Notes under the pieces: model-generated
Database searches by the model: none
What the model was told of the DNA's origin: nothing
What the model saw: only the letters and a program-made list of their open reading frames with translations
Position numbers and translations under genes: made by a program
From: Emydura subglobosa
Lineage: Eukaryota; Chordata; Testudines; Chelidae
Assembly (NCBI GenBank): GCA_007922225.1
Contig: ML680098.1
Location: 1,426,001 to 1,490,000, forward strand
Direction: 5' to 3'
DNA: 64,000 nt
Shown: positions 46,980 through 59,837 of the stretch, piece by piece
Layout: the number at the start of each line of letters is the position of its first letter
Position numbering within the stretch: the stretch's first letter is position 1

Positions 46980-48623
46980 TCACAGCCAGGTCGGAGCGAT
47001 GAGTATAACGTCCACCCTGTCCCTCTTTATTTTCAGCAGGACCTTGGGCAGGAGTGGAATGGGCAGAAACACATACATGAGGGTCTCCGTCCAATCCATG
47101 AGGAATGTGTTGGAAATCGACCCAGTCTTGCGACCCCGGAGCGAGCAGAACCTCGGACACTTCATGTTCCAGGCCGATGCGAATAGGTCCAGTTGGGGAA
47201 CGCCCACTTCTGGAAGATCATAGCCACCACCTCTGGGTACAACGATCAGTCGTGGCGGGGTAGAAACAACCTGCTGAGGTGATGCACCTCGTCGTTCCTG
47301 ACTCCCGGGAAGTGAGAGGCAGTCAAGTGGAAATCGTGCCTCATGGCAAAGTCCCACAGACAGATAGCTTCCTCACAGAGGGCCGAGGAGCGCTTTCCCC
47401 CCTGCCTGTTTATGTAAAACATGGCTGCGGTGTTGTCCGTCAGCATCTGCATCATCCTGCCTGTCAGGAATCGGAGGAACACCTTGCACACTAGGCGAAT
47501 GGCCCTCAGCTCCTTCTCACTGATGTGCAGGCACCTCTCTTCCCCCTGACCAGAGCCTTTGAGTGCCTAGGTTGGCACTGATGTGGGCTCCCCATCCTAC
47601 GTCCGACGCGTCGGAAATTAGGGTGACCGACGGGACCATTTCCCTGAACGGAACACCCTTCATCACTGCCCTAGGAGTCCACCACCAGTTTAGGGAGGCT
47701 AAGATGGGTGGGGGAACTGTGACCACCCAGTCCAATGGGTGTCTGCTCGGCACATATATCGAGGGCAACCATGCCTGAAGTGGTCTGAGCCTCAGGCAAG
47801 CTAGTCTCACTACGTACTTGCAGGCCGCCATGTGGCCTAACAGCTGTAGGCAGTGCCTGGCTGTTATCGTAGGGCACTGGTGCAGCGAGGACATGATAGA
47901 GACCATCGCCTCGAAACGTGGCTGAGACAGGAAGGCTCTGGCCTGGGAAGCGTCCAGGGTGGCCCCAATGAATTTTATGCGTTGCACTGGGGTTAGTGTG
48001 GACTTCTGTTTGTTTATGAGTAGTCCCAGCCTGCTGCACATGGAGCAAGTGAGGGTCACACTTTCCTGCACTTGGGACCTGGACCTACCCCAATCAGCAA
48101 ATCGTCCAGGTAAGGAAAAATTTGCACACCCTTTCATCTCAGGTGGGCAGCCACTACCGCCATGCACTTGGTGAACACTCTTGGAGCTGAAGATAGGCCA
48201 AAGGGCAGGGCTGTAAACTGGTAGTGGGAGCCAGCCACCATGAAATGGAGAAAATGCCTGTGGCTAGGGAGAATGGACACATGAAAGTATGTGTCCTTGA
48301 GGTCGAGGGCAGCATACCAGTCTCCTGGATCCAGGGAAGGAATTATGGAGGCTAGGGAGACAATGCGAAACCTGAGTCGTTTGACGTATTTGTTTAGATG
48401 ATGCAGGTCTAATATGGGTCTCAGACCCCCCCATCGCCTTGGGAATGCGGAAGTACCTTGAATAGAACCCCTTCCCCCTTCTGCCTTGAGGGACCATTTC
48501 CACTGCTCCTATGTTGAGGAGCGTGTCCACCTCCTGTAAGAGGAGTTGCTCGTGAGAGGGGTCCCTGAAAAGCGACTGAGGAGGAGGGTTGTTGGGGGAG
48601 GTTAGATGTAAACTGTAGGGCAT
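46980..48623 (-). pseudogene. DIRS reverse transcriptase and RNase H, broken
   Basis: RT start 48623-48264 (LLLQEVDTLLNIGAVEMVPQ, GKGFYSRYFRIPK), frameshifted at a C run near 48427-48433. YLDD is readable as FPYLDDLLIG at about 48120-48091. Thumb and connection at 48056-47520: MCSRLGLLINKQKSTLTPVQ, IKFIGATLDASQARAFLSQP, LISDASDVGWGAHI. RNase H at 47491-47246: DNTAAMFYINRQGGKRS, HFPGVRNDEVHHLSRLF. Then PQLDLFASAWNMKCPRFCS at about 47200-47140. At least three frame changes. Confidence 0.85.
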
Positions 48624-48760
48624 AGCCCCCTGAGACTATCCCAAGGACCTAACAGTTCGAAGTGATTTTTGTCCATTCGGGATAGAAGGGCCTTAACATG
48701 TTTAGGAAGGGGCGGGGTGGATCCAGGAGAGCAGTCGGGGCGCCACCCTTGGGTGTACCA

Positions 48761-51218
48761 TCAAAATTGCCTCCTTTGGTTGCCCGATATCCTGGGGGGC
48801 CTCTGCTGGGGAGCTGAGGACGAGCTAGGGGGCTGATTCCTTTTTCTAAACCCCCTCTTCCTATCCTTATTCCTATAGGGTTGAAAAGGCCTGGGCGGAG
48901 GCCTTGGCTGCTGCTGTGCCTGGGGCCATGACTGACACCTGGAAAACTGGGGCGTGTAAAGGCTCAGGGAGCAAAGCGTGGCCCTGGAATCCTTCAGACC
49001 GTGCAACTTTGCATCAGTCTGATCGGAGAATAGGGCTGACCCAACAAAGGGGAGGTCCTGAATAGACTGCTGCACCTCCTGGGACAGGCCTGAGGATTGC
49101 AGCCACGAGCACCTTCTCATACAGATAGCGGAGGCTATGGCCCTGCCCGCTGAGTCAGCAGCATCACAGGATATCTGGAGCGCTGCCCTAGCTACCGTGG
49201 TTCCTTTCTTCACGAGGGTGCTAAAATCTGCAGCCTGGTCCTGAGGCAGGACCTCAGCGAATCGCCTGAGGGAGTCCCACAGGTTAAAATTATATCTGCC
49301 CAGGAGGGCCTGATGGTTGGCAATCCCAAACTGCAGGCTTGCCGTGGAACAAACCTTTTTCCCAAACAAATCCTGCTTCTTATTGTCCTTTTTCTTGGAA
49401 GTGGACCTTTGCTGACCTTGCCTGTCTCACTGGTTAGACGCGTCTACTACCAGGGTTCCCAGAGCAAGGTGAGTGAACTCAAACCCCTCGGCCAGGACGT
49501 AATATTTCTTCTCAGCCACCTTTGACGTAGGGGTGACTAAGGAAGGGTTTGCCACAGGGCCTTTACAATCTTAAGGATCCTTTCGTGGACTGGGAGGGCC
49601 ACTCTTGATGGGGCAGCCACTGCCAGCACATTAAAGAGGCTATCTTCGGCCTCTTTTAACTCCTTCACCTCCAGCCCCAAGTTGGAGGCCACCCTCTTGA
49701 GCAGCTCCTGGTGCGCCCTGAAATCCTCCAGGGGCACCAAGTGGTCCCAGGAGACTGCCTCGTCAGGTGAGGAGGAAGAAGACTGCCAAGGTGCATCCTG
49801 CAGGTGTGCCCTCTCCTGGCACCCCCGATGACATAATGGATTGGGGCCCAATAAGGCCATTAAGGCCATTGTTGCAGCCATTGTCCTGGGGCCAACCCGG
49901 GGCTGACTGCGCCACAGGCTGTGATGCTTTGTGGGGGCGTTGGCTCTCCCGACGTCTGTCCCACCTGGGAGACCCCGAGTCATTCTCATAGTCCAAGGCC
50001 CTGGACCAGCGGTGCCACGTACGTCCTCGGTCCCGGGCACCCTTCCGTGCTGGGACTGCCCTCTCGTCTCCTCCGACCTGGAGGACAATGAGGACTGCCT
50101 CCGTCGCCGTGAATGGTGCCAACCAACGGAGCTGTGCTCCGAAGAGCTAGAGGTACCAGAACGTTGTCTTGGTACTGAGGATTTCCGCTGCCGCTTGCCT
50201 TGGAGCCCTGCAGCTACCTGCAGTGACTGATGTCAGTGCCGCTCCAAACTCCTTGGTGCCAAGCCGGACACCAGTGACCTGCTCCCATGTTGTGGACTGA
50301 GCTGTGCCGGGTCTTCCTCCAGCAACTGGGTTCCACGCCGTCTCGGTGCTGGCGAACTCCTTGGTGCCAGGTCCTCCGACGGTGACTGGGTTCTGCGCCG
50401 TCTAGGTGCGGGCAAACTCCTCCGTGCCCAGGATCTGGAATGGGAGTTGTCCGAGCGCCGCCTGGCAGACCTCGACCAGTGCTGCCTCCTGGCATGCGCT
50501 GCCTCCAGTGCCGGGGATCAACATTGGCGCTGAGAGGGAGACTCCATGTCTTGTGCCGGAGGAAGTCAGCTCAACATCGCTGACCTGGAGCGACTAATGG
50601 GGGAGTAGCTCTGCTCTACCCTCGGAGACCGTCTGGCGGGAGATCTTCCTCCCCGCCCTTCAGGGGGACCCAATATGGGTTTCCCCTGTGACACTGGCCC
50701 CTTCTCCCTCGGCGGGGGGGCGGAGGTGGCATAGGCAGAGCCAACAAGGTTCTTGTCGCCTGAGAAGCCTCCGGTGACGACGGCGTCGGCAGGGGCACTC
50801 TCCCACTCCCAGGAGTTGGAGGAGGTTCCCTGACTGGAGATGTAGGCACTGGAGAAGACTCAACGGGCCAGGTCCGGTGCATCTCTGAACTCGACCCTGC
50901 CCATACCGACGGCGCAGGGGAGTGTCTGCGCTCCGCACACTGCTTCTTCCTCTTCGGTGCCAGCGATGTTGCACGGTGCCGCGTCGAGGGCGGTGTGCTC
51001 TGTACAGAAGTCATGCTCAGTGCCAAGTTGTAGCGGGCCAGGTCGGACGCCGGATGAAGCACTGCCTCCATCAAAAAGGCTTTCAACTGGATCTCTCAGT
51101 CATTTTGAATCCTTGGTTTAAAAGCCCTGCAGATCTTACACCTCTCTTTTCTGTGGGCTTCCCCCAAGCACTTAAGGTAGCAGGAGGCACATGGCTTGAA
51201 TCCCAGTGATCGGGGCAT
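48761..51218 (-). pseudogene. DIRS gag-like ORF1, broken
   Basis: A likely start at 51218 gives MPRSLGFKPCASCYLKCLG then EAHRKERCKICRAFKPR, a zinc-ribbon-like Cys/His cluster. A stop at 51098-51096 follows, and the same frame runs on to 50616. The middle (50495-49537) has Arg/Ser/Pro repeats and ends HERILKIVKALWQTLP. The gag core at 49369-48761 reads LQFGIANHQALLGRYNFN, ARAALQISCDAADSAGRA, LKDSRATLCSLSLYTPQF. Not a host gene. Confidence 0.75.
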
Positions 51219-51371
51219 AGCCCGGCTGCTCCAAGTGCTCGCAGGAACTTGCCTTATCTCTAACTACTTTTAACAACTACTTAACTAACTAAAACTAACT
51301 CAGAATATCAAAGAAGTCTGAACAAGGGAAATAGTACTTGCTGAGAGCAAGGCTAGTTCCAGCAACCGTCA

Positions 51372-51567
51372 CGGGTGGAAAGAAGGAACTGAAGGGTCGT
51401 AGGGCCGGCAGCGCCTCATATATCGTGGCATGTGCGTGGGGCTCCAGGGGGCGCCAGAGCTGGCCCTACAGGATCTGCTAAGGGGAAAAAAGTTCCAGGT
51501 AACCGTGCACAGATGCGTGCACACATCTATAGTGGAATGGACACGTGCACGCACTCAAAGAACAACA
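51372..51567. repeat. DIRS inverted terminal repeat, right arm
   Basis: Inverse of the left arm: CTCATATATCGTGGCATGTG, GCCCTACAGGATCTGCTAAG, AAAGTTCCAGGTAACC, CTATAGTGGAATGGAC, ending AAAGAACAAC. Confidence 0.85.
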
Positions 51568-51823
51568 TAACTCAACTCCCTGATACTGGAGCCCTTCCGT
51601 GCTAGAGGAAAAGACTCTGCCGGCTCCCTCCTGCCACAACCATTCCTCCCCGCAATGAAAGGCTCTGGCAGCGGGGAGCTGCTGAAGCTTTTCCGCACTG
51701 CCAGAACCTTTCACTGACGTGTAGCTACACACCACAGTGTGGACACTACCAGCTTTTCACTGCAGGGTTTAGCTACACATACACCATACATCACTGCCAG
51801 CGGTGTGCAGTGTAGACGTAGGC

Positions 51824-54399
51824 CCTCCAACACTCCTCCGCCCCCGGCGCATGACGGTGTGTCCCAATTTGGAGTTCTTTTGGTTTAAACTTTTTTTTAA
51901 AAGCATTATTATGAACAACATTTTATCAAAAGTTACATGTAATGAAGTCAGCACATGACTTTTTGTGCTATCTTTTATGTGGATTTTAAAAAACACACAC
52001 ACACATTTACATATGAGCACATATAGACTTAACTTTCAATATTGACACATTTGAAGCTTGCCACAATGTTTCTGTGAGCTGTAATCAGATGCCTTTTGGT
52101 ATGGGGATGGCCAAACCCTGGATATATGCAAGGTAGGGACCAGAATGCATGCAATGGCATGACAACATTGGAAGAATGAATGGGCATGAGGACCACATAC
52201 ACTTTATTAATTCATTTTTTATTAATGATTTAGGATTTAGCTGGGCTTGTCCAAGGATAACAAACAATATTTACCTTTATGTAACATCCTTCTACACAAC
52301 AGGGTTTAAAAACTGATTTTACTTCCATATATATGAGAGAGAGAGCGAGAGAAAGAAAAGAACCCAAGTATGATGGTGTGGTAGTGTAAAGATTTGTATT
52401 AGCATAAGTTTGGGATGGCTACAATACTTTTGACTGTTGAAGCCATGAGTGAATTCTGCAGCTCTTTCTAAAACAAGAGCCAATATTTATTTAATATTAG
52501 CATTTGTATTATGGTAATATCTAGGGGCCCTTATCAGGAATGTGGATCTCATTGTGTATACAAACATATAACAAAAGATGATCTCTGCTCCAGGGACCAT
52601 AAAAGCTTTATCTCATGCCACATCATGGAATATTCTGCATATGCCACATGTTACAGAAATGCTATTTTAGAAATGTTTTAAAAGGTTCTTATTGAGACTA
52701 TTTTTCATCTCTCTCCATCAGACTGTCTTAGTATCATGAGTATGAATGCACAGATCTCAGACGGCAAGACAAAAACTAATTTTTTTTAAACTCCAAAAAT
52801 TACCCCCATCAGTTTTCTATATATAAAAACGTCTAGTCTGATCTCTCTCAAGCTTCCCAACAAGGGATGTGTGTTGTGTCTCCCTTTAGAAAGCTCTGAA
52901 TCGCCCATTTCCAATGACTAACAACAGGCATTTTTAGCTCTGCGTGCTTGACAAAGACCTACCTTAATCCCACTGTTCCAGGACTGAGTGTTGCCTATAT
53001 TGGGCCATGGACCAGTGTTTAAAAAAAAAGAAAAAAAAAAGTTTCTCTGGCTGGTTGTTTGAAATGAAAAAAAAAAAAAAAAGCAGCTGATGAAAGTTGC
53101 TGCAGGCAGGCCATTTGCCTGGTTTTAAGATGGACAGTTCTGTTTTTAAATGGTTTGTCCCCTCTCCACTTCTGAGACAAAAGCAGATGTGGTTTTGTCC
53201 GGCATCATGGATGGGGGATGCCATTTTGAACAATGTACCCATCTGTCCCCGCTGGTGTGACCTCGTATGCATGATGTGTACAAGGCACACTGATAGCCAT
53301 GGTTTGGTGCGCTCTTCAAAATGGCACTCTCTGTGCATGCAAGGTCATGCTGGTGTGGACAGACCGACCCATGCTGTTCCAGGAAGTGTCGGAATGTCTG
53401 GTATTCTGGGAATGCAAGAGTGGCCACCCGAAAGCTGCTCTGAGGATTGGAATGTGCCTCCCAATAAAGATTAGTCACTGGGCAGAAGGCAGGGGACATA
53501 GTGAAGAGATGCATTACAAATGCAGTTCATCACATGGCTGTGCAATTTAGCACATGGCTATCACCAACATAGGCCTGTTGTGTGTATGCACATGCACAGA
53601 GATGTCCATTAACCATCATCATCACCACAGAAATTCAGTCGTTTCTGGGGTGGAATCTGGTGGATGTTTAACACTGCAAAATTAGGCGTGGAGGTGGGGA
53701 AGAGACTATAAGGCACCTCTGGATGCTGTGGGGCTTTGAGGTGTGCAATGCCCTGTGCCTGTGAGGCCTACGCAGCCTATGTATCGCATTGGGTGGGAAA
53801 ACTGCCTTCCATTTCACATTTGGCTTTCTACAGGGCAGACAGTGATACACTCACTCATGCTGAGTTGCATTTTACCCCACAAGCAGTCTCATTGGGGTTA
53901 CTTGCAGAGTAAGACTCTACTCAGCTTGAGTTAGGGAACTGAGATCTGATTCTCTAGATCCGAATATGAATCAAGGCGAATATTTCCCTTAAAAATAAAC
54001 TCACATGTCTCTGAACCTGATTACAAACTATTCACAGAGTCCAGTTATATTATATATTCCCACATGTCTAGACACACACGTGCGTGCAAATGTACACCCA
54101 GAAATAAGTTGCATATATCCGTGTGTAGAAGAAATGACAACAAAGCTATGCAGTTAAGAAACACAACAGTTACTGAAACACATGCGCTGCATCAAAAGAA
54201 GCTGGATGGGGTTATCACCATATGACAGTATGGGACTACAGCATCCATTCTGATTAAAGAAGTAAGATTAAAGCATCACATCCAATTCTCTCTATTGTTA
54301 CACAAGTAGACCATGCAATGCACATTCACAGTCGAAGATTACAGTTACAAATTCCACCACTAATGGCCCTATTATTAACATGCCACCTGTTACCTTTTC
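51824..54399. other. 5' ZMIZ1 intron distal to the DIRS nest
   Basis: It contains an interspersed repeat (52488-52605) and two A runs (53018-53040, 53069-53084). 53090-53560 has open frames on both strands up to ~125 codons with no domain I recognise; possibly an unclassified repeat. Confidence 0.45.
52488..52605 (+). mobile_element. Interspersed repeat, same family as 57417-57555
   Basis: TTGTATTATGGTAATATCTA, CTCATTGTGTATACAAAC and GATGATCTCTGCTCCAGGGA follow the order of the copy at 57417. Family name not assigned. Confidence 0.5.
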
Positions 54400-55750
54400 T
54401 AAGAAGCTGAAAATATCTTAAGAACCTTTTCAGCCTGACAAACGCAGTTTAATTTTGATTGCCTTTCATAGTACAGCCAGACCTGCTTCACCCAGGTCTT
54501 ATTTCTCTCACGTGTGCCAGAATGCAAAACCAATTCCTCAGTTTCCCCCCCAGACGTTGCAAGGCATTCATTTTGCTCTAGTTTATCAATATACCTGGGA
54601 TTCCATATCCGATTGCTCCTTTACAGTAAAAAACACACCCACCCAGTATTCTACCATTGCCTGTTGCCTTGGTAATCCAAATGCCTGGGTACTCGCTGAT
54701 TATCGGCTCGCATTGTTCACACCGCAGCGCGTCTGCTATGTTAATGTGAGATAATGGCAGCCAGAAGACTCCTTTTGTTCCCAGCTTTGCTGTTTATTCA
54801 TAGTGCCTGGAGGTCAGCGACTGCTACAACAACCGGGGAAGGAACCGCTGAAAGCGTGAGCAGATTCCAGTTCTGCCTTTGCCTCTAAGACAGCAGGGAG
54901 GGGGGATGCACAGAAATAAGACTAGTGGAAGATCTGCAGAGAGAGACTCTCTGACTCAGAGAAGGTGTATGTGGCAGGCAGCAACGAGGAGGGTTTGATG
55001 GAACTGCACTTCTGAGATTACAGATGAAGCTAATTTACTCTCCCAAAAAAGCAGAAAATTTGTTTGCTTAAAAATAAAAAAACCTGCAGGAACTGATGAA
55101 TTCATTTTTGATGGGAAAGACAGAATGAGATTAGCTTGGTTTTGAATTTCAGAGGCGAGTTCAGGGGCTGATCGATTTATAGTGCAGAGACCTACATACG
55201 TCTGAATAGGAGGAAATTACTGAATGAGCAGCTTGTGCCTTTTGATCGGAACCCATGCATGATTTTGTTTTAATTGCAATTTCTAGGACAGAACAAACTG
55301 GCCTGTGCTCAACGGAAGAGACTGAGTTTTTAGAACGAAGCGAAGTAATTAAATAAAATGTATGGATGGATTTTCATTTGTTTTAGTTTCAGATGCAGGT
55401 TGTGGACTAATTCCTTAGTAATTTTATAAGACAAGCACAGCACAGTGCTTCCACAGCGATCTGGGATGTTGACTGTACTGTGTTGGTTCAAACTGGGGGC
55501 TGAGGGAGAAAAAGGGGAGAAAGCCTTCCTTGGGCAAAAATGACTTCACTGTTTTGGTGTGACTAAATTGCATGGCATGTAAAGGACAGGTTTGAGAAAT
55601 GTTAACAGAAGTCTTTTATACTTTGCCTGTCAAAGAGATTTGGAAAATGCTATTGCTGAAACAATGACAGCGGCAAACAAACTATCACATTTTATCTCCT
55701 TTGACATGGTAAGTGGTAAATGAGAGCACGAACAGGATTACTGCACTTTC
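54400..55750. promoter_or_regulatory. Candidate intronic regulatory region (weak)
   Basis: Non-repetitive to my eye. A CpG-bearing core at about 54700-54850 (CACCGCAGCGCGTC, CAACCGGGGAAGGAACCG) contains a forkhead-like TGTTTATT (54790-54797) and TTGTTCCCAGC. It stands out against AT-rich, repeat-filled flanks. No exon could be supported. Confidence 0.2.
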
Positions 55751-56715
55751 CCTGAATCCTTTACTTAGCATGGTGCGAGATGAGCAAATTCAAGCAGCTC
55801 CCTTGGCTAATATGTTTTTCTTCACTCTTTTAACAGCCTCTTTATTTGAAGAAATAACTAATGCCCACTAAAGGCATTGTCAGTATCTAATTAATTTCAC
55901 AGATACATCTGTACAGGTTGTTGATGTGCTCTGTCTTATTGAACAGAGTCTTTGTTGTTATCACTAATGAAACAGAGCCAGTGATGTTAGCTAGAATTCC
56001 TACCCACTTTCATTTAGGGGAATCATTAGAAAAGCTCTCCATCACTTCAATTACCAGTGGCTTGGCTACTTCCTTTCTTCTCACTGTGAAATGTAGTGAA
56101 ACTTGAGAGCACAAGTGTGTGAGAATGTTAAAAATGTATTATATGCCTTCAACATTTTTTAGATCAGGAATTTATTCCTTTTATAATTTCCATCTTTAGT
56201 GAGGTAACTTATTAGCCAGGGTCACTGAGGAGATTCATATTTCCATCCAAGTTAATTCAATACAGGTATTTTTTAAAGCGAAGGTGTCAGGATAAAAATC
56301 ACATTAAAATTTTTCATAGGTGCTACTAACATTAGATTATTAAAAAAGAATTCTAAAAACCAAATGTACTTTCCACCATTTATGCCATTATTTTTTTTTA
56401 CTTTTTGCACTTCACTTTGATTTGGAAATGAAGCTAGATTACTAAATTCACTTTCCAGCCAGTCGTGTCACTTTCTGGTTCTCATGCAAGAATGTGATGC
56501 TAATCATGTGTTTGGGTTTCCATCACTTCAGACAGCTCTTTAAATAACTATCAAAGCAACAACCATTTCTATTAGTAACATATTGTAAACCATGTCCCCT
56601 CCCACCAACCTCTCTCTCTTTTTTTTTTTCAACTGACACAAAACTTAAAAATTTGGACAGGAAACTGTAGTTGTCTTTTAAATGGAAAATACAGACCTAG
56701 TTCCTGATGCTCGAA

Positions 56716-56788
56716 GGGCCTGATCCAAAGCTTACTAAAGTCATCAGAAAGATCCCCCAATGACTTTAATGAGTTTTGGATCAGGCCC
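56716..56788. mobile_element. Palindromic mini-MITE
   Basis: GGGCCTGATCCAAA at the left and TTTGGATCAGGCCC at the right, perfect inverse, with inner TAAAGTCA/TGACTTTA. 73 bp. Confidence 0.75.
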
Positions 56789-57416
56789 TACACAAAGTGC
56801 ACCTTGCAGTAACACCAAACAGTTATCAGGCTGACAATCAAAACTGGTAAAAACAAGGGACTTGATCACAGATGAATTATTTTAATTCCAATGCCATCAT
56901 AAAGGAGTTGGTTTCACTGAAAACAAGTGACAGAGGGAACCCTCCTACCACATTGGATGGCAAATGCATGTCTATTCAGCACCAATTATTTGCTTTGTAC
57001 AGTAACCTTCATGTAAAGAGCATGGTGCTGTTATTAAGGTCAGCAAACTGAATAGTAAGTTACTTACTTATTAACTGCAAATAGTAAATATTCAGCAAAG
57101 TTCCTCCAGAAGCATTTAAAAACCCTAGTGTAGGCAGGGCATGCTGTATTTCAACAGGTATTGGCCAGCTGAGGTGAATCTTAGTGAGACGCTTAAGAGT
57201 TTCACCTCAAACTGCTAGCACATGTTAAATTAAAACTTGCCCTATCTACACTAGGGATTTTAAATGTGTTAGCTAACACCTTGTATTAAAAAAATCCCTT
57301 TTATCCTAGTCTAGATGAGCCCTAAAGGACAACAGAATACTATTTTAAACACAGTTCTAATATCTATGTGCACACGTTTCCACAAACACACACACACAAA
57401 TTGTATGCTGTCAGTA

Positions 57417-57555
57417 TCATTGTTATTTATTATTAGTACTACAGAAGCATCTGGAGGCCCCAGTCAAGTATCAGAGCCACATTGTGCTAGGCACTGTATA
57501 TAGAAATAATTAAAAGGTGGTCCTTGGCCCAAAGAGCTTGCCATCTAACTGTACA
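57417..57555 (+). mobile_element. Interspersed repeat of an old amniote family
   Basis: CATCTGGAGGCCCCAGTCAA, CATTGTGCTAGGCACTGTAT, CCCAAAGAGCTTGCCATCTA. I know this word order as a common sauropsid repeat but cannot name the family with certainty. Confidence 0.6.
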
Positions 57556-59654
57556 TGAAGAACATACACGTAAAGGAAGACATAAGAAGCAATCTTCCAA
57601 TTGTTCTTTGCAGAAATGAGGTCTCTCATCCCTCTGTGTGCACCATTAAGACAGACCTCCAAATTATCTTGTCCAAAATGTAAGCACCACCCTTTTATAT
57701 GCTTTATTTAAAAGATATTATCCAGCAATTATAAATCATAAGATGCAGATTTCCGTGCTAGAATCTGCATATTAATCATTTGAGTTCTGCTTCTGCACTT
57801 CTGGCCGCAATATGCATTCAAGATCTTCTTCCATCTCCTCCTAAGACAACACACTGATACTAATAGTGGTCTCATTTAGAGAGCTGCATACAGAACAAAG
57901 GCAAGATGGCACTATTTTGGGAAATAGTTTTCTAACAATCACATTATAACCTTTTCTGTGCAAAGTTTTCAAGCAGGAGTGGCCACTTTTACCACAGTTT
58001 TAAGCAAACAAACTCTTGCCACCACAATGCTTTCCTCCAAGTCTTACCATTCGATCAAGGATTTATAACACAGAACCCAACAGATTTTGGACTCTGAACT
58101 TTTCTTTAATCTATTTCCTTTGATAGTGCATTCCACCACCTCCCCACATGATTAAAAAAAAACCAAAACCTTGCTCTTGCAGAATCAGGAGTAGCATAGG
58201 TTGCCTTACTAGACATATTCCTTTAAATTAAGCTTTCACCATCTGTTAGTCCTGTTCAGTCCCTTATTGTACATATTTCACAGTTTCATCACAAAAAAGA
58301 TGGAAATGCTTTGAAAGTCCACAGATGCCTCCTCTTAGCAATGCCACATTTGTCGGTCTTGATTGTTCCCGTGTTTCAAGCCCAAGCTGGGTGTGGAAAG
58401 GACCCAAAACTCTCAGGACAGAGGCTTACGTAATATACAAATGTTTGTTTTCACAGAAAACTGGCATCTTGCTCCACAGCTTCTACTTTTAAAATTACTG
58501 GACTTGGAAAACGATTAAAGTGGTTATCTGCATTGTTAGTCAAAACTGCCAGAGGTGGTGATGGAGGCAAGGTCTCCGGTTGCTTCAGAAATGACTCCAT
58601 CAATACTTTGGAGCTGGATGACATCTGACCTTAACAAACCATGCACAGGGCAGGACCCTAAGCACACATAAAACATTTAGCTGCAGAGTGATCGCCCACA
58701 ATGATCACCCACGAACACCTCCCAACAAAATACATCTGTTACTGGCTGCATTTAAAATGGAAAGACCACCACCACTCTGCCTGCCTTAAAACAATTTTAA
58801 AGAATACCAAAAGTGCTATTTTGGAGCCAGTGCTTAGGCATAAAATAATAATGATAATTAATAAATAAAGTGCCTAAAAACCTAATTGAATTACTAGTTA
58901 ATTTGAGCGTCAGTTTAATTTTATCAAAACCTCCAGAACCAAATCATTTGTTTTAAAATATAGCTTTATCCCTTTATTTCAATCAATTTTGATTGCTCAA
59001 AGCAGGCATTATTATAATTCAATCACTGGCTATAAGAAAACTGCCATTTAATTAATATGGAAGGCCAAAATTCAAAATGAGATAGAAGATAAAAAGAACC
59101 ATAGGAAGACTCATGATAACATATGAGACTACAACAGCCAGCTGCGAGTTTCAAGACATTGTCACTGGCAGTGTAAGCACAGATACAGTAGATGCTTGTT
59201 TGTAGCAAGACCTTTGAAGAGCAACTGCCGCTTAAGAGCAATATTTTTCCTGGGAACACATTCCCTACTGTGAATCGTCAATGCTCCCCATAACAACAAC
59301 ACTTATATGTTGCTACTAATGAGCGTCTATTTTATGTGCTATACAATCTGTAATATGCACACTGGTATGGGGTCAAACTCATCATAAGCAGCAGTAACAT
59401 GCAGCTTCCACAGACTCTGAAGGAAGCTGTACCCATTTAAAGCTGGGCTTAATAAGGTCCACTTATGACAAGGTCAATCACTTAATTTAATAAATGTGGT
59501 AAGTACAGACTTGATCAAAATAAAAGGAAGATAGTGTAATAATAATAATTTGTACTTACACAGCACCATTCCACAAGAATTTTAAAATTCTCTATAAATA
59601 TTAATTAAAACTCAACCACCTTGTGTGGTAAGCATATGTTGCTATACATATTGG

Positions 59655-59837
59655 TAGAGCCCTGCGCAGATTCAAAATTTGTATTCACATCCGATCTGCA
59701 AACATGGTCCACGGATAACTGCAGATTTGCAGGGCTCTAGATATAAAATTTGGATTCACATCCATCTTCTATCCACAGATATGGTCCGCAGATATCCGTG
59801 GATATAAAGCTGATATCCGCAGATTTGCAGGGCTCTA
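59655..59837. mobile_element. MITE with TAGAGCCCTGC ends and internal duplication
   Basis: Left TAGAGCCCTGC (59655-59665), right GCAGGGCTCTA (59827-59837), and an internal GCAGATTTGCAGGGCTCTAG near 59723. The TTCACATCC, ATGGTCC and GCAGATTTGCAGGGCTCTA words occur twice, so the unit is partly duplicated. Confidence 0.7.

Larger units (their letters stand above)
45524..51567 (-). mobile_element. DIRS-type tyrosine-recombinase retrotransposon, nearly full length, decayed
   Basis: About 6.0 kb, much richer in G+C than its surroundings. Order on the minus strand: gag-like ORF1 with CxxC...HxxxxCxxC, gag core, RT with YLDD, RNase H, tyrosine recombinase. The termini are inverted repeats (about 45546-45731 with 51372-51567). 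An internal complementary region sits at the distal end. This layout is specific to DIRS elements, known from fish, amphibians and some reptiles. Several stops and frameshifts make it inactive. Confidence 0.88.
45141..51823. mobile_element. TIR element (Harbinger-like) interrupted by the DIRS element
   Basis: The left end GATATGTCTACACTGCA (45141-45157) is the inverse of TGCAGTGTAGACGTAGGCC (51807-51825). Left (45141-45523) and right (51568-51823) flanks share a similar G+C-rich composition with CTCTGGCAG, GGGGAGCTG and CCTTTCC-type words. The terminus resembles that of the MITE at 34156. No target duplication visible, so the outer boundaries are uncertain. Confidence 0.5.

Noticed and set aside
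48761..49369. 202-codon minus-strand open frame as a host gene
   Set aside because: Its sequence and neighbours identify it as the gag core of the DIRS element.
53097..53514. Open frames of about 125 codons on both strands
   Set aside because: No domain, start context or splice support; opposite strands are equally open, suggesting an unclassified repeat.
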